From Leptospira perdikensis (lineage in GTDB: Bacteria > Spirochaetota > Leptospiria > Leptospirales > Leptospiraceae): 64,000 nucleotides of DNA. The notes under the pieces are model-generated. The model was given only the letters and a program-made list of their open reading frames with translations. It was not told the DNA's origin and searched no databases. Position numbers and translations under genes: made by a program. Position 1 is the first letter of the stretch, and every line of letters begins with the position of its first letter. This document shows, in pieces, positions 51,059-60,656 of the stretch. Where the stretch lies: assembly GCF_004769575.1 (NCBI RefSeq), contig NZ_RQGA01000011.1:124001-188000 (forward strand), given 5' to 3'.

Positions 51059-51940
51059 ATGACACTCAAACGTTTTTACACCATTCTTTCCGCATTAATT
51101 CTCATCAATCTCCTCTACGGACCACTCGTAAGAGCAACAGATTCTGGATTGGCATGCCCTGATTGGCCACTGTGTCACGGGAAATTTGTACCAGAATTTA
51201 CATTTCAAATTTTTATGGAAGTGGGCCATAGATACTATTCTGGTATTTTAGGGATCCTTGTCGGTATTGGTTTTGTTTGGATTTTACGAAACAAAGACAC
51301 AAGAAAAAGTTTGGGAATCCCAGCAACACTATCACTGATTTTTCTGATCTCTCAAGTCATACTTGGTGGATTGACAGTTACCAAACTCCTCCACCCAACA
51401 ACAGTTAACTTACACTTACTCAATGCAGTCCTTCTATTATCTGCATGCCTTACAGTTCGATTGTTGATTCCAGAAGGTCCCAATTCTAAATTTCAGTGGC
51501 AAAGACCCGGTAAATATTTTTTTGTTTTTACACTGACTGTAGTTTTATACCAACTTTTTCTTGGTGGGAAGGTTAGTTCTCACTATGCAGGCCTTGCCTG
51601 CCCCGATTTCCCAACTTGTTACGGGGAATGGTTTCCTGAAATGAAAGGAACCATTCGTTTTCAAATGGAACATAGGTTGTTTGGTTATTTAGTAACGCTT
51701 TCAGTACTTTCACTTTCGGCTTATGGAATCCTTTATTTAAAAAATGGAACCGTTAAAAAATCGCTGAAAATCGCAGCTTATCTTGTCTCTTTTCAAATCC
51801 TTCTCGGTGCAATGAACGTTTTATACCACCTCCCAAAACTAATTACCGGATTACACACATTAAACGGTGTTCTTGTGTTTATGTTTTGTTTTATTGCAGC
51901 TTTTTACCATTTTCGGTCTGAGGGAAAAGAGGTTTTATAA
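51059..51940 (+). CDS. ctaA: heme A synthase
   Basis: A 293-residue membrane protein with about eight helices in two four-helix halves. Each half has a conserved Cys-rich loop ([24 protein letters not shown]) and heme-ligand histidines (E-V-G-H-R-Y; M-E-H-R-L-F). It oxidises the heme O methyl group to make heme A for ctaD. The ATG at 51059 is used; the open frame further upstream reads through non-coding sequence. GGAGGAAAC lies about 14 bases before it. It overlaps ctaB as TAATG. Confidence 0.93.
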   Translation: MTLKRFYTILSALILINLLYGPLVRATDSGLACPDWPLCHGKFVPEFTFQIFMEVGHRYYSGILGILVGIGFVWILRNKDTRKSLGIPATLSLIFLISQVILGGLTVTKLLHPTTVNLHLLNAVLLLSACLTVRLLIPEGPNSKFQWQRPGKYFFVFTLTVVLYQLFLGGKVSSHYAGLACPDFPTCYGEWFPEMKGTIRFQMEHRLFGYLVTLSVLSLSAYGILYLKNGTVKKSLKIAAYLVSFQILLGAMNVLYHLPKLITGLHTLNGVLVFMFCFIAAFYHFRSEGKEVL

Positions 51941-52794
51941 TGTTCCGATTATGGAACCAACTCACAAAACCTAGGGTCACCGTACTCGTTCTTGCCACCG
52001 TCCTTCCCGGCATGTATTTAGGAACTACTGGATACCCGTCCCTCTGGGAAATTGGTATCACTCTACTGGGAACCTATCTTATGAGTTCGGCATCCTTTAT
52101 TCTCAACCAATACATTGAAAGAGAAAGAGATGCCGTGATGTATCGGACAAAACAAAGACCAATCCCGTCGGGTGAAATTTCTCCAGTCTTTGCACTTTCC
52201 TTGGGAGTGATTGTTGCGATTGTAGCATTTGTCATTTTAACCTACTATATCAATCTACTAACGGCCGTTTGTGCATTATCCGCTCTTCTTCTCTATGTAT
52301 TTTTATATACAATTTGGCTGAAACCAAGAACGGAACAAAACATTGTGATTGGTGGAATTTCTGGATGTATCGGTCCACTCATCGGATATGCCGCCATGGC
52401 AAATACACTTCCCATCCAAGCCTGGGTTTTGTTTTTAATGATTTTTCTTTGGACACCAGCACATTTCTGGGCCCTTGCTATCTTCCTAAAAGATGATTAT
52501 GAATTTGCAGGAATTCCTATGATGCCTGTAGTTTCCGGAATCCAAAAAACTGTAAACCAAATCTTTCTTTATGCGATTGCTTATTCGACATCGGTGATTG
52601 GGTTTTATTTTACCGATGACAGAATGGGATTTCTTTTTTTGATTTCTGCCATCCTTCTCACAATTTTGATTTTGGTTTTTGCTTATCGTTTGAAACAGTC
52701 ACAGGATAAACTACTCGCAAAACGGTTTTTCTTTTTTAGTATCTTTCACTTATTTTTAGTAAGTTTAGCCATAGTCATCGATTCTAAAATCTAG
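51940..52794 (+). CDS. ctaB: heme O synthase (protoheme IX farnesyltransferase)
   Basis: A 284-residue UbiA-family prenyltransferase with about eight helices. The active-site loop [19 protein letters not shown] corresponds to the conserved N-x3-D-x3-D...R-T-x2-R-P motif; the first Asp is Glu here, a conservative change. It adds a farnesyl group to heme b, giving heme O for ctaA. Its ATG overlaps the ctaA stop. Confidence 0.93.
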   Translation: MFRLWNQLTKPRVTVLVLATVLPGMYLGTTGYPSLWEIGITLLGTYLMSSASFILNQYIERERDAVMYRTKQRPIPSGEISPVFALSLGVIVAIVAFVILTYYINLLTAVCALSALLLYVFLYTIWLKPRTEQNIVIGGISGCIGPLIGYAAMANTLPIQAWVLFLMIFLWTPAHFWALAIFLKDDYEFAGIPMMPVVSGIQKTVNQIFLYAIAYSTSVIGFYFTDDRMGFLFLISAILLTILILVFAYRLKQSQDKLLAKRFFFFSIFHLFLVSLAIVIDSKI

Positions 52795-52839
52795 GTTTTT
52801 TGATTGATTTGAATTAAAATCCCTGTTTTTCTTCTGCCC

Positions 52840-53511
52840 ATGAGCATACTTGCGCGTTATTTTTCGAAGTCCGATTTGGATGAAATCAAATCAGCGGTTG
52901 GTGTTGCAGAGTCCAAAACCTCGGCAGAAATCGTTCCTTTTTTTGCAGAATCTTCCCACCATTATAAGGAATGGGCATGGCTTGGCGCCTTTCTTATGGG
53001 AGGTTTGAGTGGGGCCCTATTTTATACTGTCGAAAATTTTTATGGCAGCTTATGGGAAGGGGAAGGTAAATCTTTCATTGCGATTGTATCTGTATGGTTA
53101 GGTGCTGTTTTGGGACTCATAATCACTACGGTTTTTCCAAAAATCAGAATTAGTTTAGTATCTCGAGGCGCCAAACAATACTTTGTCGACCTAAGAGCAA
53201 AAGAAGCTTTTTTAGACGAAGAAGTTTTTAGAACTAAAAACAGAACAGGGATTTTAATTTATATTTCTTTGTATGAACACTTTGTTCGAGTATTACCGGA
53301 CAAAGAAATTGCCAAAGTTGTTCCTAAATCAGAATGGAATGAAGCAGTTCGTTTGATAGTGGAAGGGATGAAATCCAAAAAGAAAAAAGAAGGGATCGTT
53401 TCTAGCATTCTCTTTTGTGGAGACCTGCTAAAGAAATACAACATCCAAAGAGAAAAAGACGATAAAAACGAAATCTCTAACGAAATCCGTGACGGCGGGA
53501 AATTGATGTAA
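52840..53511 (+). CDS. TPM-domain membrane protein
   Basis: A 223-residue protein with two central membrane helices (A-W-L-G-A-F-L-M-G-G-L-S-G-A-L-F and F-I-A-I-V-S-V-W-L-G-A-V-L-G-L-I-I) set inside a TPM-type domain (A-E-S-K-T-S-A-E-I-V-P-F near the start, R-T-G-I-L-I-Y-I-S-L-Y-E and V-L-P-D-K-E-I after the helices). This split pattern is known from the YgcG-like partner family. It is coupled to the next TPM gene by a TAATG overlap. The biochemical role is unknown. Confidence 0.8.
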   Translation: MSILARYFSKSDLDEIKSAVGVAESKTSAEIVPFFAESSHHYKEWAWLGAFLMGGLSGALFYTVENFYGSLWEGEGKSFIAIVSVWLGAVLGLIITTVFPKIRISLVSRGAKQYFVDLRAKEAFLDEEVFRTKNRTGILIYISLYEHFVRVLPDKEIAKVVPKSEWNEAVRLIVEGMKSKKKKEGIVSSILFCGDLLKKYNIQREKDDKNEISNEIRDGGKLM

Positions 53512-54431
53512 TGAATATTGATAAAAATATTTCCAATTTAAATTTTGTATCGAATCTACTCCGCAAAAAAGAATTGTTTTTTGTTTTTCTTTTATTTTCA
53601 ACCCTAACAGGGATCGGTTCCTTTCCTGTACCCAAACTCGAAAGACGAGTGATGGACCATGCAGGAATTTTATCGGAAGCAACAATAACCAAATTAGAAT
53701 CCGAACTCAAACAATTTGAAACGGATACCTCCAATCAAATTGCAGTGTATACGACCCCAAGCCTTCATGATGAAACCATCGAAGATGTCTCTATGCAAAT
53801 CTTTGATGAATGGAAATTGGGACAAAAAAATAAAAACAATGGAGTCCTTTTACTTATCGCACCTAACGAAAGAAAGATGCGAATTGCAGTGGGACGTGGG
53901 CTAGAAGGAGCCCTCACAGACATCCAAGCGAAACAAATCATTCGTAACGAACTACGACCTAGTTTTAAATCGGGAGATATGGATGGAGGTGTCATAGCAG
54001 GGGTCAATGCCATAATGGCTGCGATTCGTGGGGAATACGCACCTTCAGAAGATGATGTAGATACCTCAGGAAGTGATGTGGAATCGGAAGTTTCTTCTGG
54101 GATTGTCGGTGGAATTTTTACCTTCATTTCTTTGTTTATCCCAGGTTTTGGTGGTGTTGTATTTTCTATTATAGGAATTATTACTCTTTACCCTCTGTTA
54201 GTTGCTATGATGGGAAGTTTTTTTGCCCTTGCTGTTGCCATCATCATCTTCCTTGTGGTCATGATTTTGAAAGGAACCATTGGCAAAGGTGGTAGTGGTT
54301 CCGACGGTGGTTTTTACGGCGGCGGTTGGTCTAGTGGAGGAAGTGATTCCTGGTCTTCGAGTGACTCTAGTGATAGTTGGTCCGGCGGAGGTGGTGATTC
54401 CTCAGGTGGTGGATCTTCCGGAGATTGGTGA
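53511..54431 (+). CDS. YgcG-like TPM-domain protein with Gly/Ser-rich tail
   Basis: A 306-residue protein: signal peptide-like N terminus, TPM domain from about 40 to 180 (R-V-M-D-H-A-G-I-L-S, N-N-G-V-L-L-L-I-A-P-N-E-R-K, V-G-R-G-L-E-G-A-L-T-D), two membrane helices (about 195-250), and a Gly/Ser-rich tail ending S-G-G-G-S-S-G-D-W. This is the YgcG layout. YgcG-type genes usually sit beside lemA; here no lemA is adjacent. The tail is typical of the family and not a repeat artefact. Confidence 0.85.
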   Translation: MNIDKNISNLNFVSNLLRKKELFFVFLLFSTLTGIGSFPVPKLERRVMDHAGILSEATITKLESELKQFETDTSNQIAVYTTPSLHDETIEDVSMQIFDEWKLGQKNKNNGVLLLIAPNERKMRIAVGRGLEGALTDIQAKQIIRNELRPSFKSGDMDGGVIAGVNAIMAAIRGEYAPSEDDVDTSGSDVESEVSSGIVGGIFTFISLFIPGFGGVVFSIIGIITLYPLLVAMMGSFFALAVAIIIFLVVMILKGTIGKGGSGSDGGFYGGGWSSGGSDSWSSSDSSDSWSGGGGDSSGGGSSGDW

Positions 54432-54492
54432 TAGGAAATCGGGCCGCTCACTGAAACAAAAGAGCGATGATTCACATCAAACCAATCTTAAC

Positions 54493-54525
54493 AAAAATCA
54501 CCTAACGTTTTATGTTAGGTGATTT
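54493..54525. terminator. bidirectional terminator between YgcG-like and DISM-phosphatase genes
   Basis: A perfect stem AAATCACCTAAC/GTTAGGTGATTT with a 7-base loop, flanked by A-rich sequence on the left and T/A-rich on the right. It can stop both convergent transcripts and overlaps the last codons of the minus-strand phosphatase gene. Confidence 0.88.
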
Positions 54526-56593
54526 CAATAAAAATAAGTGTGGAGTCGTCTTTCCATTGTGACTTGTTCATTCTTTGGAATAACATAGTTTTGATGGAAG
54601 GAACAACTTCTTCGAAGGGTAAAGTTACGGTATTCTGAATCACTTCTAACAAATCCCCCCAGGCCTGTACCCCATCGGATTCGTTTAATTCTTCAAAGAG
54701 TCCATCCGTAAACAAAAAAATTCGATCTCCCGATTCAACCTTTGATTCCAAAATTCCATACCGGTAATGTTCCAAAATTCCGATGATGGGGCCTGTGTTT
54801 TCAAGCATAGTCGTAGGACCATTTTTTTTCAGATGGATTTGATTTTGTACACCACCCCCCGCATAACGTAGGATTTTTTGATGGAAATCAAAATCCATAA
54901 CAAGGGCTGGAAAATAAATTTGAAGGTCTGCATTTTTATCATAGAAATGTTGGTTCATATAGAACAACAAATCATTCGGTCGCATGGCTACAGCAGAAAC
55001 ACGTTCAAACTCTGATTGGATCATCATGGAATAAAGGGCCGCCTGTAAACCATGACCGGTTGCATCACCTAAAAAGAATCGATAATAGAAATCTTGAATT
55101 CGTTTTACGAAAAAGATATCTCCACCTACTTCAGCAATTGGTTTGTATAATATATCTACTTTGAGATAAGGCTCTAACTCAGGAAGTTTGGTAACACTTT
55201 GGATGATGGACTTAGCCAATCGCATATCCTTCCCAATTTGATCCAATTTCCCTTGCAGTTCTTCTGTTTTGTCTTTTACTCGTGTTTCCAAACGTTCATT
55301 TAAATCTGTTAGTTGGTTTTGTACACGTTGTAAGGTTTGGTTTTTGTCTGAAAGTTCAATGGCTAAGTTTTCAGCCTCGACAAAACCCCGGGAAAAATTC
55401 CTGGCAATGTATACAGACTGTACAAAGAACATGGTAAAAATTCCGAAGTGGATGGTAAGTGGGCCATGAATGATTAGGTTATTGACCAAACTATCATTGA
55501 TAAAACTAGCAATGAAGATCACAAAACTAAACAAAAAAATAACAGCACCAGGAAGCGAATCGCGAATGGCCCTTACAATGACTAAAAAAGTATAAATCGC
55601 ACCCATCAAAGTAAAAACCTGGAAAGGAACCATTAAATACGTGTAAAACGATGACCTAGTAACCAAAACGATAAAACAAAATGCAAATCCCAAATATTTT
55701 AGAATTTCATAGGCACGACGCGAAAAATACGGTTTAAAAAGTAGATAGACATACTTTGTAAAAATAGGAGTGATCAAAAAGAAACTTAAGTAACTTAGTT
55801 TCAAATGAACTTCCCAAGGTAATCCAGGATAAATATGCACCAAGTATTTATTACCTGCAATAAACACTCGCAAGGCGACTAAAATACAGGTTAAGGCAAA
55901 CCAATAAGTAAATGGATCTTTTTTTCTGTTCCAATACAAAAACAGATGATAAAGACCCATGAACAAAATACTACCGGCAAGTAACATATCTCGCAAAATC
56001 GCAAACTCATATTGATGGTGGATCTCCGATGTTTTTCCAAGTGTGATAGTCTGAGCCGGCCCACCCTTTCTATGATGGTAATTGGAAATTTGTAATAATA
56101 TAGAGGTTTGGTTTTCTTTTGGGAAAAAATCGACGATTTTTGGTCTGTATTCTGGTTTACCATTTTGGTAAGAAGTCGCAACCACACCGTTAGATGCCAA
56201 TCGAACACCATCAACAAACAAAACATAGGCGGTTTCCATTTCAGGAACTCTGAGAGAAAGTGGGACTCCTTTTTGCCCGTGTTTTACATCTAGACTAAAG
56301 GTGGCATACCCATCCCCAGCCAAAAAGCCACGATTCCAAAAAAAATCGGACCAAATGCCGGGGACGGAAAAAAAATGAGGTTCCCGGCTCGTATCTAAGG
56401 TTTCGAGTTCGGAGGGAGAAATCAAAAGACCGGGATAGTATTCCCAGTCACCGATGAGTTCTAAAGTTTTTGTCTCGTCTTTTAAGTACGACTCGGCCGA
56501 CAGAAACCCTTTTTCCACCTTTGGTGGCGCTTCTTTCGGCATACACGAAATCAGCACCAAACACCAAACCATTCCGAACCATCGGAAATTCAT
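54515..56593 (-). CDS. 7TMR-DISM sensor with SpoIIE/PP2C phosphatase output
   Basis: A 692-residue lipoprotein-like sensor: a signal with lipobox ending L-I-S-C, a periplasmic jellyroll 7TMR-DISM domain (G-D-W-E-Y-Y-P-G, V-P-L-S-L-R-V-P), seven membrane helices (about 200-410), a coiled coil and a C-terminal PP2C domain (V-G-G-D-I-F-F-V; G-D-A-T-G-H-G-L-Q-A). The substrate is probably a STAS-type regulator; one lies about 1.4 kb upstream. ATG at 56593 is chosen so that the lipobox falls at the normal distance; the longer open frame would overlap the gltA 3' end. The phosphatase core differs from those at 4195 and 43945. Confidence 0.85.
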   Translation of the reverse strand: MNFRWFGMVWCLVLISCMPKEAPPKVEKGFLSAESYLKDETKTLELIGDWEYYPGLLISPSELETLDTSREPHFFSVPGIWSDFFWNRGFLAGDGYATFSLDVKHGQKGVPLSLRVPEMETAYVLFVDGVRLASNGVVATSYQNGKPEYRPKIVDFFPKENQTSILLQISNYHHRKGGPAQTITLGKTSEIHHQYEFAILRDMLLAGSILFMGLYHLFLYWNRKKDPFTYWFALTCILVALRVFIAGNKYLVHIYPGLPWEVHLKLSYLSFFLITPIFTKYVYLLFKPYFSRRAYEILKYLGFAFCFIVLVTRSSFYTYLMVPFQVFTLMGAIYTFLVIVRAIRDSLPGAVIFLFSFVIFIASFINDSLVNNLIIHGPLTIHFGIFTMFFVQSVYIARNFSRGFVEAENLAIELSDKNQTLQRVQNQLTDLNERLETRVKDKTEELQGKLDQIGKDMRLAKSIIQSVTKLPELEPYLKVDILYKPIAEVGGDIFFVKRIQDFYYRFFLGDATGHGLQAALYSMMIQSEFERVSAVAMRPNDLLFYMNQHFYDKNADLQIYFPALVMDFDFHQKILRYAGGGVQNQIHLKKNGPTTMLENTGPIIGILEHYRYGILESKVESGDRIFLFTDGLFEELNESDGVQAWGDLLEVIQNTVTLPFEEVVPSIKTMLFQRMNKSQWKDDSTLIFIEIT

Positions 56594-56615
56594 AGAGGAT
56601 AAAAGTCTAACGAAC

Positions 56616-57896
56616 CTATAGGCGACTCTGAACTGGGATGTATTTTCTTTGATTTTCGCCCACATATATTTGTTTTGGACGAACTTTTGAGAAGTCTCCC
56701 TTCATTCTTTGTTCTCTCCAGTGTGCAAGCCAACCAGGTAATCTTCCAATTACCTGCATAACAGAGAACATATCCTTAGGGATTCCCAACGTGTGAAATA
56801 CGAGTCCTGAGTAGTATTCTAAGTTCGGGTAGAGGAGATTTTCCATAAAATAAGGATCGTTCCAAACCACTTCATCAATTTGGAGGGCCACATCTTCCAC
56901 AGCACTTAACTTTCTGCCTTTGTAGAATTCGCGAATGATTTCACGAGCGACTTGGGCACGAGGACTGACCACATCGTATGCCTTTTGTCCAAATCCATTG
57001 GTTTGAATGTTGAGACCACCACGTTTGAATCTTTCAAAATAATCTTTAACAGGTGTTTTTGTTTTGATGATGTCTTCAATAAGGCCAATCGCGGCAGTAG
57101 GTCTTCCACCCTCACGAGCTCCCCATTGTGCCATGATCCCAGCAGAGATCGAAGCAAATAAATTTGCTTGAGTGGATCCAACCACTTGAACAGCTGTATT
57201 GGATACATTTTGTTCGTGGTCTGCATGTAAGATCCACATTTGGTTTAGAATACGGTCAAATTCTTCTGGTACATTGTAATTGTCCGCAGGAAGTTTGTGC
57301 ATCATATAAAGAAAGTTTGTACAATAAGGATTTTTATCCAAAGGATAAACAAACGGGTGTCCTACGGCATGTTTGTATGTGAAAGCAGCAATGGTACGAA
57401 TTTTTGCAAGTAATCTTGCAATGAGATCCACTCCCATATCCAGTTTTTCTTCATATTCCTGCAAATAATAACTAGAAAGTGAAGTTACCATCACAGATAG
57501 AACCGCAAGTGGATTGGCAACACCAGGAAAACCATCAAAGAGGTTCAACATATCTTCGTGGATCATTGAGTGTTTTGAAAGGCGACTAGAAAAATCACTT
57601 AACTCTTGCTTGGTGGGGAGATTTCCATAAATTAATAAAAACGAAGTTTCCACAAATGTGGACTGATAAGCAAGTTCTTTCAGATCATAACCACGGTAAG
57701 TCAATTCACCTTTTTCCGGATCGCGTCTTGATACTTTAGATAAACCAAGAGCTGTGTTAAACAAACCTGGATCCACAGTCACGAGGCCGGTTTTTCTATA
57801 AAAATCGGTTAGGTCGATTCCTTCTTTTCCATCGGTACCAATGATGACCGGTAATTTGTATGTTTTGCCCTTGACGTGGATTTCCACTTCACTCAT
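56616..57896 (-). CDS. citrate synthase homologue with altered catalytic residues
   Basis: A 426-residue protein that aligns with E. coli GltA over its full length, including I-L-H-A-D-H-E-Q-N and G-W-L-A-H-W. The catalytic residues of GltA are, however, all replaced: His264 of W-G-P-A-H-G-G becomes Glu (W-G-A-R-E-G-G), His305 of G-F-G-H-R becomes Gln (G-F-G-Q-K), and Asp362 of N-V-D-F-Y becomes Glu (N-L-E-Y-Y). These readings follow directly from the codons. Normal citrate synthase activity is therefore doubtful; another C-C bond reaction, a binding role or a regulatory subunit are alternatives. GAGAGAGGT lies 7 bases before the ATG. The next gene is the DISM phosphatase. Confidence 0.9.
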   Translation of the reverse strand: MSEVEIHVKGKTYKLPVIIGTDGKEGIDLTDFYRKTGLVTVDPGLFNTALGLSKVSRRDPEKGELTYRGYDLKELAYQSTFVETSFLLIYGNLPTKQELSDFSSRLSKHSMIHEDMLNLFDGFPGVANPLAVLSVMVTSLSSYYLQEYEEKLDMGVDLIARLLAKIRTIAAFTYKHAVGHPFVYPLDKNPYCTNFLYMMHKLPADNYNVPEEFDRILNQMWILHADHEQNVSNTAVQVVGSTQANLFASISAGIMAQWGAREGGRPTAAIGLIEDIIKTKTPVKDYFERFKRGGLNIQTNGFGQKAYDVVSPRAQVAREIIREFYKGRKLSAVEDVALQIDEVVWNDPYFMENLLYPNLEYYSGLVFHTLGIPKDMFSVMQVIGRLPGWLAHWREQRMKGDFSKVRPKQIYVGENQRKYIPVQSRL

Positions 57897-57952
57897 GAAA
57901 AGACCTCTCTCCCTCCTATCTTGCGGAAGGGAAGTTAGGAATCTAGAATAAT

Positions 57953-58300
57953 TTAGACTTGGGTGAGTGCAGAATTGAGAGAATCGTGAATGAGGACAAA
58001 GTCAGTCAAACCAACAATATCCATCACTTTACGGAAGTGGGTATTGAGTCCTGCGAACTCGATTTTTCCCTGATTCTCAGAAGATTTTGTAATGAGACTG
58101 ATCAAGGTAGCGATCCCGGCAGAATTGATATAAGAAGTTTCAGAAAAGTTCAAAATGACACGAGTACGTTTGTCGGAAGGGATGGATTCGTAAGATTCCA
58201 CAATCTCTTCTTCGGCTTCGGATGTGATTTCGCCAGAAATGTGAATCACAGGGAGGTTTCCCCCATTCTCAAATCCCAACCGAATCTTAAACTCTTCCAT
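57953..58300 (-). CDS. STAS-domain anti-sigma factor antagonist
   Basis: A 115-residue single STAS domain. The phosphorylatable Ser is in Y-I-N-S-A-G-I-A-T-L, after the V-I-L-N-F strand, as in SpoIIAA/RsbV proteins. The ATG at 58300 lies 6 bases after GGAAG; the one at 58303 is possible but too close. It precedes the altered citrate synthase and the DISM-SpoIIE phosphatase, which could act on it. The upstream gene is a zinc-ribbon protein. Confidence 0.87.
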   Translation of the reverse strand: MEEFKIRLGFENGGNLPVIHISGEITSEAEEEIVESYESIPSDKRTRVILNFSETSYINSAGIATLISLITKSSENQGKIEFAGLNTHFRKVMDIVGLTDFVLIHDSLNSALTQV

Positions 58301-58345
58301 CATTAGCTTCCAGGGAAATCCACTGAGAACGCGGGTCAACAAAAA

Positions 58346-58591
58346 TTAGGATTTTGATTTTCTTTCTTCCTTAGTCATCCGACCAAAGGGTTGTTTGCAT
58401 TTTCGGCAGACAAAGTACACATCGGTCGGTGTAGCTGATATCCCGACAAGGCCCATGGCGATCATTCCCCAGGTGGAATACTTTACTACTTTGCGTGCGT
58501 TTTCATCCTCACGAGTGGTTCCACAATCACAAGTGGTGCGATCGGCTTTTTTGATTATTTGGTTCATAAGGCAAGTGTTCGGTTCCGGCAT
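58346..58591 (-). CDS. small membrane protein with zinc-ribbon cysteines
   Basis: An 81-residue protein with C-D-C near residue 21 and C-R-K-C near residue 62, enough for one zinc site, with a hydrophobic stretch between (M-I-A-M-G-L-V-G-I-S-A). Not recognised. The start is ATG at 58591 or M9 (58567); neither has a strong ribosome site. It lies between a STAS gene and a cytochrome c lipoprotein gene, all on one strand. Confidence 0.6.
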   Translation of the reverse strand: MPEPNTCLMNQIIKKADRTTCDCGTTREDENARKVVKYSTWGMIAMGLVGISATPTDVYFVCRKCKQPFGRMTKEERKSKS

Positions 58592-58617
58592 ATAGACGGA
58601 ACCGAAAAAGAGAATGA

Positions 58618-59022
58618 TTAGTTTTTAGAAAGGTGTTCTACGTATTTAGCAAGGATGCGAATGTTATCGTCACCCAAATGTCCGTAAGCAACCATTGGTG
58701 ATCCTTTGATTCCTTCTTTCAATGTTTTAGTTACGCCAGCAGCAGTATTTCCATTTTTCCATTCAGATACTGGAGCTTTGTAGTTTCTTGGTTTTGGATT
58801 GAGAGCCGCAGCCGCTGCACCGTCACCAGCACCTTTCTCACCATGGCAAGAAGAACAGTTTTGTAAATAGAGTTCTTCTCCTTTTACAAGATCAGGATCT
58901 GCACTAGCGCTAGATTCAACAGCAGCTGGTGTTTCTTCTTTTGGTTTGGAATCGCCACAAGCTACCATCACAAATGCGAAGGAGAGTGCGAATAGAGAGA
59001 CTAAGACTTTTTTTGAGTTCAT
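58618..59022 (-). CDS. class I cytochrome c lipoprotein
   Basis: A 134-residue exported protein. A signal peptide ends in the lipobox V-M-V-A-C (Cys at 22), then comes an Ala/Ser/Glu linker and a small cytochrome c domain with C-S-S-C-H (about 56-60) and a distal Met in K-G-S-P-M-V-A. It would carry electrons on the periplasmic face of a membrane, possibly to the caa3 oxidase encoded nearby. GGAGTAAGAA precedes the ATG. Confidence 0.92.
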   Translation of the reverse strand: MNSKKVLVSLFALSFAFVMVACGDSKPKEETPAAVESSASADPDLVKGEELYLQNCSSCHGEKGAGDGAAAAALNPKPRNYKAPVSEWKNGNTAAGVTKTLKEGIKGSPMVAYGHLGDDNIRILAKYVEHLSKN

Positions 59023-59085
59023 TTCTTACTCCGAGATAAGGATGACTCCAGTCTCTCACTTACTTTACGTTTTGAAAAGAAGAAA

Positions 59086-60000
59086 TCAAACTTTTTCTAA
59101 AAGATTTGAGAGAGCCGTTTCTAAATTTTGAAACTGAAACTCATAACCGGTAGAAAGAAGTCTTTCGGGAAAAACGTATTGTCCTTTTGTAATCACAACG
59201 GCGCCTTCTCCATAAAGCGCTTGTATAACGAAAGAAGGTACTTGAAAAAAATGAGGACGCCTTAGTGTTTTTGCTAAAACACGAGAGAACTCTTCGTTAC
59301 TTACAGGGGATGAGGAAACTAAATTATAAGCACCTGATGCTGATTCTAATTGCATTAAGTGTAACATTGCAGAAATAAAATCCAATATATGTATCCAACT
59401 CATTCCTTGTTTTCCAGAGGCAATGGAACCACCCACTCCCAACAGAAAAGGAGGAATCATTTTTTCCAAAGCACCACCTTTCGGAGATAGAATGATTCCA
59501 GTTCTAAATACCAAAGACCGAATGCCTCTTGATTTTAAAGGAAGAGTTTGGTTCTCCCATTCTACACAAAGTTTTGCAAGGAAGTCATCCCCAGGTTTTG
59601 TGTTTTCTGTAAAAGGAGGGTGTTGGCCTTCACTCATTCCATAATAACCAACCGCACTAGAGTTCACAAAAACTTTAGGTGGTGATTTTAAATCCAAAAC
59701 ACGAGCAACAAGTCCTCTTGTAAAATCGATACGAGATGTTTCGATCAGCGTTTTTCGTTCATCTGTCCATCTAACGCCCGCTATTGGCTCTCCAACTAAA
59801 TTGATGATTGCATCCAATCCTTCTAAGTCTGCGGTTTGCGGGAGAATACAAGAAACAAATTCTAAATTAGGATAAGAAGAAAGTTCGGGAGGTAAGGAAG
59901 TTTGTCGCGAAAATACGCGGAACCGATGCCCTTTGCTAGACGCTGTTTCGATGAATGACCTACCAATTAGGCCAGTACCACCTAAAATTCCGATTTTCAT
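59086..60000 (-). CDS. NAD(P)-binding epimerase-like protein (TIGR01777/YfcH type)
   Basis: A 304-residue extended SDR. It begins with I-G-I-L-G-G-T-G-L-I-G-R, then N-L-V-G-E-P-I-A-G-V-R-W, S-A-V-G-Y-Y-G, R-T-G-I-I-L-S-P-K-G-G-A-L and M-S-W-I-H, all typical of the YfcH/SDR39U1 group. Members of this group are conserved but functionally uncharacterised. AAAGGAG precedes the ATG. It lies divergent from the MoxR operon. Confidence 0.92.
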   Translation of the reverse strand: MKIGILGGTGLIGRSFIETASSKGHRFRVFSRQTSLPPELSSYPNLEFVSCILPQTADLEGLDAIINLVGEPIAGVRWTDERKTLIETSRIDFTRGLVARVLDLKSPPKVFVNSSAVGYYGMSEGQHPPFTENTKPGDDFLAKLCVEWENQTLPLKSRGIRSLVFRTGIILSPKGGALEKMIPPFLLGVGGSIASGKQGMSWIHILDFISAMLHLMQLESASGAYNLVSSSPVSNEEFSRVLAKTLRRPHFFQVPSFVIQALYGEGAVVITKGQYVFPERLLSTGYEFQFQNLETALSNLLEKV

Positions 60001-60074
60001 ACGATCTCCTTTCGTTTCAGACCATAAAAAAAGAAGTAGCCCATTTTTTTAGTAAACATAAGTTTTTCTTTCAT

Positions 60075-60656
60075 ATGAGACTCGCAATCGTCCTTCCCAT
60101 AACCTTCGCCATTTTTCTTCTTCTCTTCGGGAATTATTATCTATTTTCCGGAACAAAAAAAAAGATCAACCAATACAAAGAAAATCCGCCGTTCCGAATT
60201 GAAGACACAACAGGATCAAATGGCATTCACTTTTTGTTAGACAAAGATAAAAATACGGTTTGGAGAAAGAAACAAAATGGTAAGGACGATTTTGATTTTT
60301 TCTTAGAAATGAAATTGTCACATTTTTGGGATGGAAGTCTATTCCAACCGCGGAAGTTTCAAACCCTTACTGTTTTTGCTTGCCCTGGAGAAAGTTTACC
60401 TGCCTTCCAAATGCGATTTTTATTACGTGAAAGTATTAACGTAGATAAAGAACTAAGAATGCCAAAGGACGAGCTAACGTTTGTTTACCGGTTCGAAGAA
60501 AAAAATCAATCTAAAGTTTCAATTTTATTGTCCAAACTACCTAAATTCCAAAAAGAAACCAACTACCCAGAAAATATCTATATCCTTACACCTGAATTCA
60601 AACTGAAATCACAAGAAGGTTGTATCTCCGAAGTAGAACTTGAGGAGGTTCTATGA
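60075..60656 (+). CDS. single-pass membrane protein, first gene of the MoxR operon
   Basis: A 193-residue protein with an N-terminal membrane anchor (A-I-V-L-P-I-T-F-A-I-F-L-L-L-F-G) and a beta-rich exterior domain (F-R-I-E-D-T-T-G-S, D-K-D-K-N-T-V-W-R, F-Q-T-L-T-V-F-A-C-P-G-E-S), which is not recognised. The ATG at 60075 is placed directly before the anchor; the open frame further upstream overlaps the divergent gene. Its stop overlaps the MoxR-type gene (ATGA), so it is probably part of the same system. Confidence 0.7.
   Translation: MRLAIVLPITFAIFLLLFGNYYLFSGTKKKINQYKENPPFRIEDTTGSNGIHFLLDKDKNTVWRKKQNGKDDFDFFLEMKLSHFWDGSLFQPRKFQTLTVFACPGESLPAFQMRFLLRESINVDKELRMPKDELTFVYRFEEKNQSKVSILLSKLPKFQKETNYPENIYILTPEFKLKSQEGCISEVELEEVL

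Noticed and set aside
54280..54522. Plus-strand 80-codon frame overlapping the YgcG-like tail
   Set aside because: An alternative reading of the Gly/Ser-rich coding repeats; Val-rich product follows from shifted GGT/GGA codons.
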